Assembly: GCA_028554795.2 (NCBI GenBank)
Contig: CM068825.1
Coordinates: 157,419,053-157,483,052, forward strand
Source: Sinohyriopsis cumingii
Taxonomy: Eukaryota > Mollusca > Bivalvia > Unionida > Unionidae
Direction: 5' to 3'
Length of the DNA stretch: 64,000 nt
Position 1 is the stretch's first letter. Every line of letters starts with the position of its first letter. Below are positions 44,133 through 62,175 of the stretch, piece after piece. The notes under the pieces are model-generated. The model searched no databases, was not told the origin of the DNA, and worked only from the letters and a program-made list of their open reading frames with translations. The position numbers and the translations under genes are program-made.

Positions 44133-45145
44133 AAAAGTGAACTAATAATGGCATCTCATGAAGATTCATTACCACCAGGTTTAAAATGATGTGTCTTATG
44201 GCTTGCATATGGATTGTATAATCAGCGAGTTGTGAACAGTTTTTAAAAAAAAAATCTTTTTCCAAAAAAGCAAACACGTTTTGTTTGATTTGGTGTGTGA
44301 ATGATGCATCGTGAGCCGGCTAGGTAAACCATCGTTAGATTTCTGTATGACTATCTTCTAACTCACTTGAACGTTCTTTGGCATTTGTTTTGCAACTGAA
44401 GGCATGCAGTACACAAATCAAATGGCACGAGAATAAGATTTCAAGAAACTCCCGTTGAAAAATGTTAGAATCTAATGAAGATAATGGTGTTTTATAGTTT
44501 TATAAGACAGACGACGAAAATGAAGCAAATGACATGTAAATGACTGACCCTCTTTGTTGACACCAATAATTGTAAAACACATTTGTACGTGATCATTGAT
44601 AATAGTAGGTTTTAAAACTATGGGTAAATAAGAATGTATCATTTGAGTAGCATCATCATACGCACTGTTTGGCTCACATTTGCACGTGCGATTCGTCTCT
44701 TGGACATTTAAACAACACTACAATATGTGCATTGAAACGGATGGTGCATTGTGTTTTATTTGTTGAAATACAGTTTGAGGAATGTAAATAATACTGGCAT
44801 GACGATGATGTCCTTTTCGCGTGAACCTAAATTTAATTTATACTTCGTCATGTTAAAGGAACACCAACGATACAATGCCACCCTTCTGAGTTTTTGTCCA
44901 TCACCTTGAGAGGCAGCAATTACAATTGTGTTTAGAACTCGAATCTTTCACCAAAAGATACAAGCCATTTATACGTGGTATAAAGGTGTAAATATTTCCT
45001 TTCTGGGTAGTGTAACAACAGCAAAATATATTTACATTGTGACAACACTGAGACAAAGCTTCCCACCACTGCTGAAACGTCGTAATTGGTCAATTTCAGT
45101 AGACACGTCCGGCTCGGCAACAGATTTGGTACTAGCTCCTTCCAG
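44133..45145. other. No recognised gene
   Basis: AT-rich; open frames at 44928-45188 on plus and 45120-44932 on minus overlap and show no family motif. Confidence 0.4.
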
Positions 45146-45539
45146 TTATTTTACCCATTTCCTAATTAACAATTGGAATCGACATTGAAAGTCAGAAAAG
45201 CTAGATAAAGCGACGAGAGAGATGTGTCCCTCTTTGTTATTCCCGATGAAGTTTTTTGTGGTATCGGACGTGGTTGTGAGTGGAGTATGCATGAAATCCA
45301 TAGATGGGCGCATGAACAGCATCGATTTCGATAGTAAAGTGGCAAGATTGTGCTGCATTGCTGATGTCATTTTGTGCGGCATGAATTTCGTTATACTCAA
45401 AATTGAACTTGAAGAACCCAATAGGCATAAAACTGTTTCTCTGTCGGATTCATCGTTCTGTGTTGATGTTTGTATTCACAATGAAAGTTCTGTCATGAAA
45501 CTCACCACTTTTCACCCTGGTGATCAGAATATGCGTGAG

Positions 45540-45815
45540 GTAAAGCGTTATGGTCTGGAAGTCGCATTAAATTTTGGTACAAAATCTGATATAATTTTCC
45601 AAGAGTCGACTAACGATTTGGTGATTTGCAAATTAATTTCAAGCGAAGGTTTTTTTTCTCGTCTTGACTTTAAGGCCTCTTGTAAGACGTCAAAGTTGAT
45701 CACTTGACTAGAACGATAGTTCAGAGTCTGTCCTTACACTTTACATTTAGTATGAAGTTCTCCTTTTTGGTCTTGGAACTGATATCAGTAATAATTTTGG
45801 TCAATCACTGGCACA
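45540..45815 (-). pseudogene. Second Polinton-type DNA polymerase B C-terminal fragment
   Basis: Read on minus, D-Q-K-G-E-L-H-T-K-C (about 45775) shifts frame to T-L-N-Y-R-S-S-Q-V-I-N-F-D-V-L-Q-E-A (about 45735-45680). This is the L-N-x-x-S-x-x-I/V-N-F block also present at 1139-1576. A helical tail runs to P-K-F-N-A-T-S-R-P and a stop near 45557. It lies directly downstream of the gypsy RT fragment on the same strand with no visible spacer. Confidence 0.5.
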
Positions 45816-45839
45816 ACTTAGAATAGTTTCTTCCGGATG

Positions 45840-46200
45840 TTAATCGGTTTAATCACCTTAGTGTGGTGGAGTTCCAAATACCAAAATATCTTTTGCTTTT
45901 TCCCTGAGTGGAATCGGACAAAGGTCGACTTGGTGACATATTTTGCATTAAAATTTTTTGACAATGCCGTCATCAATTCTGGGTATTGAAAATGCATTTG
46001 TTTTAGTGACACTGCTCAGTTCTTTGTAGTTAGTGCACCTACGAAAAGTATTATCGGCGTTTGACACTAAAATACATGGCGAACACCAATTACTTTGACT
46101 TGGTTCAATAGAAGTATTTTGTATTGAATTTCCTTTTTCAAACATACATGCTTCTGAGTATTCATCCTTAATCTTCTGTTCCAACATCATGTTAGATTTT
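45840..46200 (-). pseudogene. Gypsy reverse transcriptase, N-terminal part
   Basis: I-E-P-S-Q-S-N-W-C-S-P-C-I-L-V-S, then T-N-Y-K-E-L-S-S-V-T-K-T-N-A-F-S-I-P-R-I-D-D in the frame 46190-45948. A frameshift leads to F-N-A-K-Y-V-T-K. The catalytic Y-x-D-D is not reached, because polymerase B sequence begins at about 45815. Confidence 0.75.
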
Positions 46201-46439
46201 ATTTGTTCGGGTTAGAACATCTGAAAACAAGTGCTTGCATTCATATAACAGCTGTTCCAATTCACTCCTCTCTCGTGGGTGCAGATATGAAAAGTTCTGG
46301 TCCAGATGCTCTAATATCTAAGCATTCTGATGAATGAGTAAACCAAAGTCGCTACAGTCCGATTGCATGCCATCGTTTAACTGCTCACTGTGTGGGTCAG
46401 GTACAACTAATTGAAGTTCGGGCTTTCTCTATCAACATA

Positions 46440-47340
46440 ATCCTTCAATATATATGTTTCCGAATCCTAGGAGTGTTGAAATTAAAGTGACTCAATTACT
46501 TTTCAACTATATAATGAAATACAGTACTTAGCCTGTAGATGAGTTTGAGGTATGGGAAAGAGCTAGAACGTTATCACCTTTCTTTTGTATTTATGTCAAA
46601 CCTTGATTTCAATGGACTGAGTAGAGTAAAGATTGGTTCATGCTATTTCACAAGCCTCTGACAACTTATATTTGAAACCAGAGACATAATCAGAAAGATT
46701 AATTTCTGAATCTTTGTTTGAAAGAACTTTCTTTTTAATAACCTCAATGGTCCCTGGATAGAATGTCTAAAAACTAGTTCAAAAGGACCAAAAACCTAAT
46801 GATAGTTAAACTGATTCCTTAAAAGCAAGCAACAGTTGATTGGTAAAAACTCTCATTCCAGTCTTTTCCCGTATCAAAGCGAATCAAATTTTTAAAGTCT
46901 GATGATATCCTTCATATGTCCAATGACTCACAGACTGATGTGCAGAGGATTTACAATGTTGGATAGTTAATTCGTACCTAATTTCTTGGATGAACCCATA
47001 CATTAAATTTGAACCTTGATCATAAGGGACGAAGATGGGAAGGCCAAAAGTATCTTCTAAAACAAACGCCATCAACATTTGTACTATGGTTTTAACCTTA
47101 ATATTCCTTAAAGGAATTCCTTCTGGAAATCTTGTTGACACATCACTACGTATTTGTTACGGGACTTGATCTTAGGTAAGAAAGCGACACAGTCTACCAA
47201 TGTTTTGATAATCGGTTTGTCAAATACAGGAATAGGTTTCCAGATTTGCGTTAGGTATCTTCTGATTGGGTTCTCCTACCATTTGACATGTGTGACAAGA
47301 TCTACAGTGTTAACAAATATCATTTTTAATTTTCGGCAAA
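46440..47340 (-). pseudogene. Gypsy integrase
   Basis: The zinc-binding end reads C-R-S-C-H-T-C-Q-M-V-G-E-P-N-Q near 47310. The core ORF (85 codons, 47141-46884) reads S-T-R-F-P-E-G-I-P-L-R-N-I, then D-Q-G-S-N-L-M (catalytic-Asp block) and Y-E-G-Y-H-Q-T-L-K, where the catalytic Glu region is altered. Past 46880 the frame pieces N-Q-L-L-L-A-F-K-E-S-V and L-P-I-P-x-x-x-L-Q-A-K-Y form the C-terminal part. Confidence 0.75.
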
Positions 47341-47589
47341 TAAAACTGATTCAAGATCTTGTGATAAGTCTTATCGATCAGAATATAACCTACCAAACGT
47401 TTCGGGGGATGGGGGAGGGCTAAGAATTTACTGTCTCTATGACTTGGGGAAAAACAATCCGATAGCTCGCTGACCACTTGTCAACAGCGGGTACATCAGG
47501 TTGCCTCCATTTTCTCACAAAGACCCCATTTTTAACAAAATAACGAAGTTACTTTTGTGGCTTCATGTCCTCTAATAGCTCTCTGAGAG

Positions 47590-48290
47590 TAACAGATCTA
47601 AAACTTTGTGAGTCAAGGAATAATTTTCAGCTGAACGAGCAGCATTTTCTAAGGTTTCGACCTTTTGTTCATCGTTTTAGGTCTTAACGTAACTTTGGAC
47701 TCAGTTCTTGAACCGGATTCGGCCAATGTGGGTATGTGAGAAAGCTTGCCAGTAGCTTCTCGAGGGTCGGTGGTCATTTCCGGGGATTTCCTGGGTTCTT
47801 CCTCCACCATTAATACTGTCCGCCATGTATAGCCTATCTTGTGCTGAAAAATGGCGTTAAACCGTACAACAACAACAACAACAGTTCTTGAACACTTTAA
47901 CTAATACGAGTTGTTTGATGTTATCGGAGTCTTGACCAAACTTTTTGGCAAAGCAGCACCTTTCGAAGATTTGTTCTTTTTCTCCTGCAAATTCGATATG
48001 TGTCTGTCCAGTTTCTATTTTACAGTTCCAAAGCAAGTGTCGATACAGCTCAGGTACCGACTCATAATCCCCTCACGATATATTCCTTAACCACATTGTA
48101 ATCAGCACTTTGTTTTATTGATAATGAAGTGTAGACTTCAGAACTTTGCCAAAAAGTACACTTTGTGATAAGTCTAATGCTGTGTTGGCCATTTCAGATT
48201 GTTATCAATGTTTTGAACACGAGGAAATATTTATCTACTTCGTTTTCTTTACAAGTTCGAACTAACCTGATATTTCTAGCAACATAAAAA
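47590..48290 (-). pseudogene. Gypsy gag fragment, interrupted by a SINE
   Basis: Y-E-S-V-P-E-L-Y-R-H then T-G-Q-T-H-I-E-F-A-G-E-K-E (about 48060-47960) and I-K-Q-L-V-L-V-K-V-F-K-N-C lead to the SINE. After it the frame resumes with N-D-E-Q-K-V-E-T-L-E-N-A-A and Y-S-L-T-H-K. The pattern P-E-A-Y-R-x-x-F-R-N...E-F-A-R-x-K is typical of this clade's gag. Confidence 0.65.
47714..47881 (+). mobile_element. 5'-truncated SINE, family 1, in the gypsy gag
   Basis: It starts at 'cggattcggccaatgtggg', so the whole tRNA head is missing. It continues through the central domain to 'ggcgttaaaccgtacaacaa' and (CAA)n. The flanking duplication CAGTTCTTGAAC is at 47702-47713 and 47882-47893. Confidence 0.9.
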
Positions 48291-48319
48291 TTCTGTTTTT
48301 GGTGTAAAAGGGATGCTTT

Positions 48320-48363
48320 CCATAACGGAGATCGCTTTAGACCACTCGGCCACTCAGGGCCCC
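48320..48363 (-). mobile_element. Isolated SINE family 1 head fragment
   Basis: Only the tRNA-like start remains ('gccctgagtggccgagtgg' and 'tctaaagcgatctccgtta' read on minus). It lies 0.4 kb from, and in opposite orientation to, the headless copy at 47714. Confidence 0.7.
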
Positions 48364-48494
48364 TGGTATAAAAGTAGAGAAGAGGTAAATGTTATTGGTA
48401 TAATAGTAGAGATGAGGTAAATGTTATTGGTATAATGGTAGAAATGTGGAAACAAATAGTAAAAAATATATTTGTGCGTTGTTACAACTCTGCC

Positions 48495-48758
48495 TTTGGT
48501 CAGAAAGTGTGGGGTATACGTTACTTGGTTAGAAAGTGTGGGGTATACGTTGTTTGGTCAGAAAATGTGGGGTATACGTTGTTTGGTCAGAAAGTGTGGG
48601 GTATACTTTGTTTGGTCAGAAAGTGTTGGGTATACGTTACTTGGTTAGAAAGTGTGGGGTATACGTTGTTTGGTCAGAAAATGTGGTGTATACGTTGTTT
48701 GGTCAGAAAGTGTGGGGTATACGTTGTTTGGTCAGAAAGTGTGGGTATACGTTTTGCT
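48495..48758. repeat. 30-bp minisatellite, nine units
   Basis: The unit is 'ggtcagaaagtgtggggtat' plus 'acgttgtttg'. The period divisible by three keeps frames open, giving spurious 10-residue repeat proteins. Confidence 0.9.
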
Positions 48759-48982
48759 TTAATATCTTAGATCTTATATATGGTGGTAAACATTTTCTAT
48801 CGTCTCCCAAAACAAGTACAGATTTATTTTATTTGTGCAGCAATAACACAGAATCCACGTAAAAGAACTCAATTTAATTTTCCATGTGAATATCTCAGCA
48901 CAATGGCATACTATTGTTACTTGGGTTAGACACGTTTTTGTAAGTCTCGGTAGGCACATTTGTTCAGGAAAGGAGACTAATT

Positions 48983-49020
<38 letters not shown>

Positions 49021-49587
49021 CTTGTTTCTTAAATATCAAAACTGAAAATAAAAAAAGCAACATAAGAACCTTTAGTCAACCAACAAGTGTCATTCCAATA
49101 TAATATTACATCTAACGTTGCCATTGTTCCACGCACAACGCCGAATGAAATCATATTTGATTATGTAAGAATAAAAGCGTGATTGTAGTCTCAAAGACTG
49201 ACTTTGACAATCGATTCAGCACCATGAAATATGATTTCGGTTTCCAGGAAGTCTACATTTCCAACTGATAAGTCTTTTGGTCAAAGTGGAAGATGACTAT
49301 AAAATCACCGCAATGCAAGTCTGCATCTTGGCTTGAGAATACAATTTAATATGCCCAAGATAAAAGGAAGTAAGGAAAAGAAAAAATACTGTTATTTTCT
49401 TGCAACAAATATGATGAAATAACTTTGTATTCGTAAAATTATTTATTTCACTTAGAGGACATTCAATATCTTCATCCCGATTAAGTTAAATATTACATTT
49501 TAAATTACTGATTTCATCCTTTCTGAGTTTTATACCAGTATTAAAGTTATCAAGTTCACAAATGTTCCTAAGAACTTTTCAGATGAA

Positions 49588-49665
49588 CCTATGTGTATGT
49601 ATGTATGTATGTATGTATGTATGTATGTATGTATGTATGTATGTATGTATGTATGTATGTATGTA

Positions 49666-49696
<31 letters not shown>

Positions 49697-49713
49697 ATGT
49701 ATGTATGTATGCA

Positions 49714-49746
<33 letters not shown>

Positions 49747-49754
49747 ATGTATGC

Positions 49755-49793
<39 letters not shown>

Positions 49794-49797
49794 CATG
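49588..49797. repeat. (ATGT)n/(GTGT)n microsatellite
   Basis: About 210 bp of ATGT interrupted by three GTGT blocks and CATG variants. It sits where the 30-bp minisatellite of the gene 1 flank begins (after 'cagatgaac'). Confidence 0.95.
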
Positions 49798-50639
49798 TCA
49801 CATACATGTAGTAGTGGAACATCTTTCAAGACATCGAATCGTTCCACAGATCAGAGAGACAGAACACTGAACTTGAAACATAGAGGACAAATATTGTCAG
49901 GGTAATGTCCCTAAACTGATGATATGATTCATAAAGGAAACGAATTATCACTTGTAACTAGCACTACGGTAACAAATCGAGACAAAGGTGCAAATTAATT
50001 ATGAAATATTAGGGAATATATCTGCAAAATCTTTTTGTCTCGTTCAACAAAATATGGATGGATTGTGGAAATAGATATTAGATGACAAGAAATGAATATG
50101 GACTTGTGTGAACTAATTATCATATCAGGGTCAAAGCATGACTACATTTGACTCCCCATAGATATAGCTTAACATTAAGTAATTGTTCAAAGCCATTCCT
50201 TTTTTATAAATTACCAAGTCGTTTATATTTAAAAGCACATCACATAAGGTTATACTTTATAGTTGTCTGCAGGCGTCTATTACAACCACGGTCTCCTGTT
50301 ATCCATCTCTGATCCACACTGGCAAATAACAACCTGAAAAAAAGCATGAAAACATCTTGCATTCTCGAAACGTGTTCACACTCCTCCTTCTTGTTTAATC
50401 AAATAACGGATTTGATATCAGATCTATAGTCGTGTTCCATTTATTCAGCATCCACTCAATTTCCCCCTGTTTGCAACCCTGCCGAAAACGTAATATTCAG
50501 AAAGTGGGGATGGGGAAAGGAATCTAACATGCAATAACACCTACTTAAACTAATGCAGCTAACCGAAACAAAACATAACTGCATCAAGGACAACAGCCTC
50601 CTAATGTACAGAAGTAATCTAATAGAAGGATGCATCTAT

Positions 50640-50751
50640 TTTTTTGTTTGTGTTTTGTAATAATATCATTATATATGTTTTATAGTTTATAGGTGTTGTC
50701 TAATGTTGTAAAGCTCTTAGAGCTTCTAAAAATTAGGCGCTATACAAAGTC

Positions 50752-50784
<33 letters not shown>
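50640..50784 (+). mobile_element. 5'-truncated L2-like LINE, 3' tail only
   Basis: It matches 34480-34636: 'tatcattatatatg', 'ataggtgttgtctaatg', 'taaagc-cttagagcttcta', 'ggcgctatacaaagtcctca', then (ATT)n. It belongs to the same family as the 31.5 kb LINE. Confidence 0.85.
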
Positions 50785-50785
<1 letters not shown>

Positions 50786-53225
50786 TCCATGGTGGAGAAA
50801 GGGTAAGGGTGTCCTCTTCACCAAGGTATGATTGGTATTTAAAAATGTTTTTTGAATATGAGTACGTTGTACAACAAAATCATTTAGCAGTGAACACTAC
50901 CTCAATGCCTGCTCTCAAAATACTCCCCATCTACATCTATGTTCTTTCTCAGTCTGATGATACACTAGAAACTGCATTTCCATCCTTATAGCAGCTTTAG
51001 AATTGTCTGCAACTAGGTGTTAGAGTATTTTAATCGAGTCCGTTTTTGATTATCCATCAACAAATATGGGACTCGTCGTACACGCATCTTACTGAGTTTC
51101 AAATGATTCATCAATATATTCAAAGAGCTATTTATTTAATGCCCGTATTACTACAAGCATCTTCCAATATGTATCGCGCATCTCCAACAATCGAGCACTT
51201 CACATCAGCCACGTTCGGCTCACCAATCGAACGAAACTGTCTTCCAGAAAGTGTGTCATCTTTCGTAGATTCATGACCATATTTAAAACGATGAAACCAC
51301 CTAGTAAGTGGAGGATATAACAGGGTATTGTATCCTCAAACCTTGTCCAAGTCAGCTGTGATATCGGCCATACAGTAGCCTAAGGACGCCAGGAGTTTTA
51401 CAGTATGCATTTTGCACTGTTACAGAGTTGTTCTCCCTTCACGACATTTTTACGTTACCGTCACGTACCTATCTAGCGTCATATCTGCATGTGTCTGACG
51501 TACTGTATGTGGAAGTTGCCGATCATTATCTTAAACGTTATTTTGTCTATTTTTTAATTACCCTGACATTGGTCAGGTATAAAGAGTGTGGGGGTGGGGG
51601 GTGGGGGGTGAGACAGAACTAACAAAGAATCAAGTACCATTTGAACACTATAATGTCTTGTTAAATAAACTTTGATGCAATTTGTAGAGTAAAATCAGAA
51701 GCGGGATGAAAATTAGCATTGCATGGTATTGTTTTCAGCCATTTTGCTGTTTAAAGTTAGTTGAAACTTGTAAATTCAACGCAAGAGGCAGACAGACAAT
51801 CGGCCATCACATAATTTGTCCTGGTATATGGCTAGTAGAAAAATCTCACATGTACTCGTTCTGTTTATGTCCGTTGGTCCTTAAACTGAAACCTTACACT
51901 CATGCAATAACATATATTTAATCAATGTGTTAAAAGGTTAAAATCTGTAAAGTATTTAACAAAAAATAAAGTACATAACATTTTTACTGAGCTCTAGTTC
52001 ATGGGTAACTAAAGACTCCTTTGTTTTGTAACACGAAGCAGTTCTTGTGTATTGGGACCCACGTATTTAAAATACTTCTTTTTTCTAATGAAAATCTATT
52101 GCAAGAAAACTGCGAACCTTTTATATTTTTGCCCTAGAAAATTACAGAATAATTTTTAAACATCTTGGTCTGATATATATTTGCGATCAACTGCCTTTGA
52201 ACTATTGATGTTCACAAGTATGCATTATATATGTCATGTGCTCTTTTTCACTGAGTGGTGGTTTAATAGGCGTACAAAAATACATCTATGGATATACAAA
52301 AGTAGAACGTTGGTAATACTTTATAATGACAGTAACACTCTAAACAATAAATTTCAAAGAAAAACTAAATTTAAAAATATTCTTGTCGTGTTTATTATCT
52401 ACATTACATTTAAAAGTGTTAATACACAATCTAAATAGATGCAACACTTATATTATTGTACGCAGTAGGGAAAACATAACAATCTGCTGTTTATATTACT
52501 ATTTACAACTTGAGGCATTATCCAGTCCTCCAAATATCTCGTTGAACATTTAAGAAAAATGACAAATGTTTCATTTTTACATTCCAACTATTCAATAAGA
52601 TTACGGAGAATTAATAATCACAAAATAACTCTAACGAAAGACAGCCTGAGTTGACGTTATTAAATTTTATGCTTTCGTCAAAAACCTGACATCAATCTTT
52701 TTATTAGGCGTGACTTGTGAACGAATTTAGAATACAATGAGCCTATTGTTGTCGTTGTTGCTGCTGCTGCTACTGTTTTTTGCTGAAGAAATAAATGATG
52801 AAACAAGATATCTTAAAGGGTTATTCCACAACCAATAAAATATGTTATCTTTTTCTTCAGAAGTTACTTTATGGTTCTTATCGACTGGTTTTTAAACACC
52901 AATTGAACATATGCAGTCGTTGCTTGAGGATGTTGAGACATGATTAACTACAAGATGTCATGATGTGGTCACGTTATTATCAGTAATTATTTCCTTATTT
53001 GTTTTATAATAATATTTATTTATTAGTGTTTAACATTACTCCTTACTATATTCCGTGTTCAAATTATATCTTTTATGTGGTTTGACTGTGTTTAAAATAT
53101 TATTTTAAGATGTTACTATATTAATTTCGACCATTTTCAGCCTGTATTGAAGGTTTGTTTGTTTAAAAATGTATGGTCTCCTTGAAGATGTCGAAATGGC
53201 TATACGTAATCAGTTGATGGAAATA

Positions 53226-61387
<8,162 letters not shown>

Positions 61388-61499
61388 TGTTTTTGTAAAT
61401 TTCCAGAATGCAAGTTTTAAAATAACTCACTCTATTTTGTTTATCTTCTAATGGTGTTCAGATAGAGATCCACACCGTAGCTGATAGGCAGATTATACA

Positions 61500-61560
61500 G
61501 GCAAAGTGTATTCTTCCTCAATATCGAATATCCGTTTACAGAACCTATATACACAGTGTT
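61500..61560 (-). promoter_or_regulatory. Candidate core promoter of aquaporin gene 2
   Basis: On minus, 'gtgtatataggttc' at 61554-61541 holds a TATA-like TATATAGG. Conserved 5' UTR sequence starts about 30 bp downstream. Transposon copy B begins 122 bp further upstream (61682), so any regulatory DNA beyond that has been displaced. Confidence 0.4.
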
Positions 61561-61939
61561 GGATGGTGTACGGACAATTTGCATCACACTTGCAGAATAA
61601 ATACTATGTGCGCATATACTCACAAAAAGGAACTTGCATTTCCTTTAATATCACTCAATTACCTGGGAGTTTGATTAATTGCACTGGTCAACAGTGAAAT
61701 CATTACTGACTTGAAAAGGCCCTAATCTGTAGTATTTTGGTGTGCCGAACACGAATATAACCGTGAAAAATTTGTATTGGCTCTCGTTTTGAAGATATTC
61801 ATATACCTCATTTTCTATGTTTCACTGTGTAAATTTCTCCAGTAGGACTGCAGCAACATCCGGAATAATGATGTAACATTGCATAATACCATCATGCTCA
61901 CATCATCCACAGTTGATTGCATCATTTTCTGATGCAATG

Positions 61940-62052
61940 CAATACTAATGCCATGCGGCTGCTGAAGTAAGTTGACGTCAGCAGTGTACTATACATGTGT
62001 AGGCCTATTATACTAATGCCAGGCGGCTGCTGAAGCTGACGTAAGCAGTGTA
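61940..62052 (+). repeat. Duplicated promoter block of the transposon
   Basis: 'actaatgccatgcggctgct...tgacgtcagcagtgtactata' (from 61943) is repeated as 'actaatgccaggcggctgct...tgacgtaagcagtgtactata' (from 62010). Each holds a CRE-like TGACGT and ends at a TATA-like element. Copy A has the same duplication. Confidence 0.8.
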
Positions 62053-62053
62053 C

Positions 62054-62060
62054 TATATAA
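62054..62060 (+). promoter_or_regulatory. TATA box of the transposon gene
   Basis: TATATAA lies 116 bp before the ATG, followed by 'agcccaatcag'. It is conserved in copy A (its complement is near 584-590). Confidence 0.6.
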
Positions 62061-62175
62061 AGCCCAATCAGATAGGTTCAGCATTTAAAATATTTTAGAC
62101 GTTGTGCGAGACAGTTCAAGCTACTGTTACATAAAACTTATTATTTTATCCATTTACGTACAATAAAGAACAGTA

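Larger units (their letters stand above)
45820..48290 (-). mobile_element. Ty3/gypsy retrotransposon relic with integrase before RT
   Basis: On minus the order is gag (48290-47590, split by a SINE), integrase HHCC end (about 47335-47240), integrase core (47141-46884), integrase C-terminal region (46870-46440) and RT start (46190-45840). No protease, RNase H or LTR was seen. The domain order matches the Gmr1-type group of gypsy elements, in which integrase precedes RT. Many stops and shifts are present. Confidence 0.75.
48870..53225 (-). repeat. 3' flank of aquaporin gene 2, duplicated at 21400-28297
   Basis: This is the partner of the gene 1 flank. It contains an (ATT)n at 48989-49021, a large (ATGT)n array, an L2 tail and several AT-rich stretches without genes. 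A minus-strand alignment to gene 1 continues into exon 4. Confidence 0.6.

Noticed and set aside
45222-45707. 161-codon open frame on the plus strand
   Set aside because: It overlaps, antisense, the polymerase B tail pieces read on minus and has no recognisable domain. Chance openness is more likely.
48435-48862. Repeat protein of 10-residue units
   Set aside because: The 30-bp minisatellite keeps frames open. There is no start context or conservation outside the array.
49530-49905. Several ORFs of C-M-Y-V or H-T-Y-I repeats on both strands
   Set aside because: They are translations of the ATGT/GTGT microsatellite.
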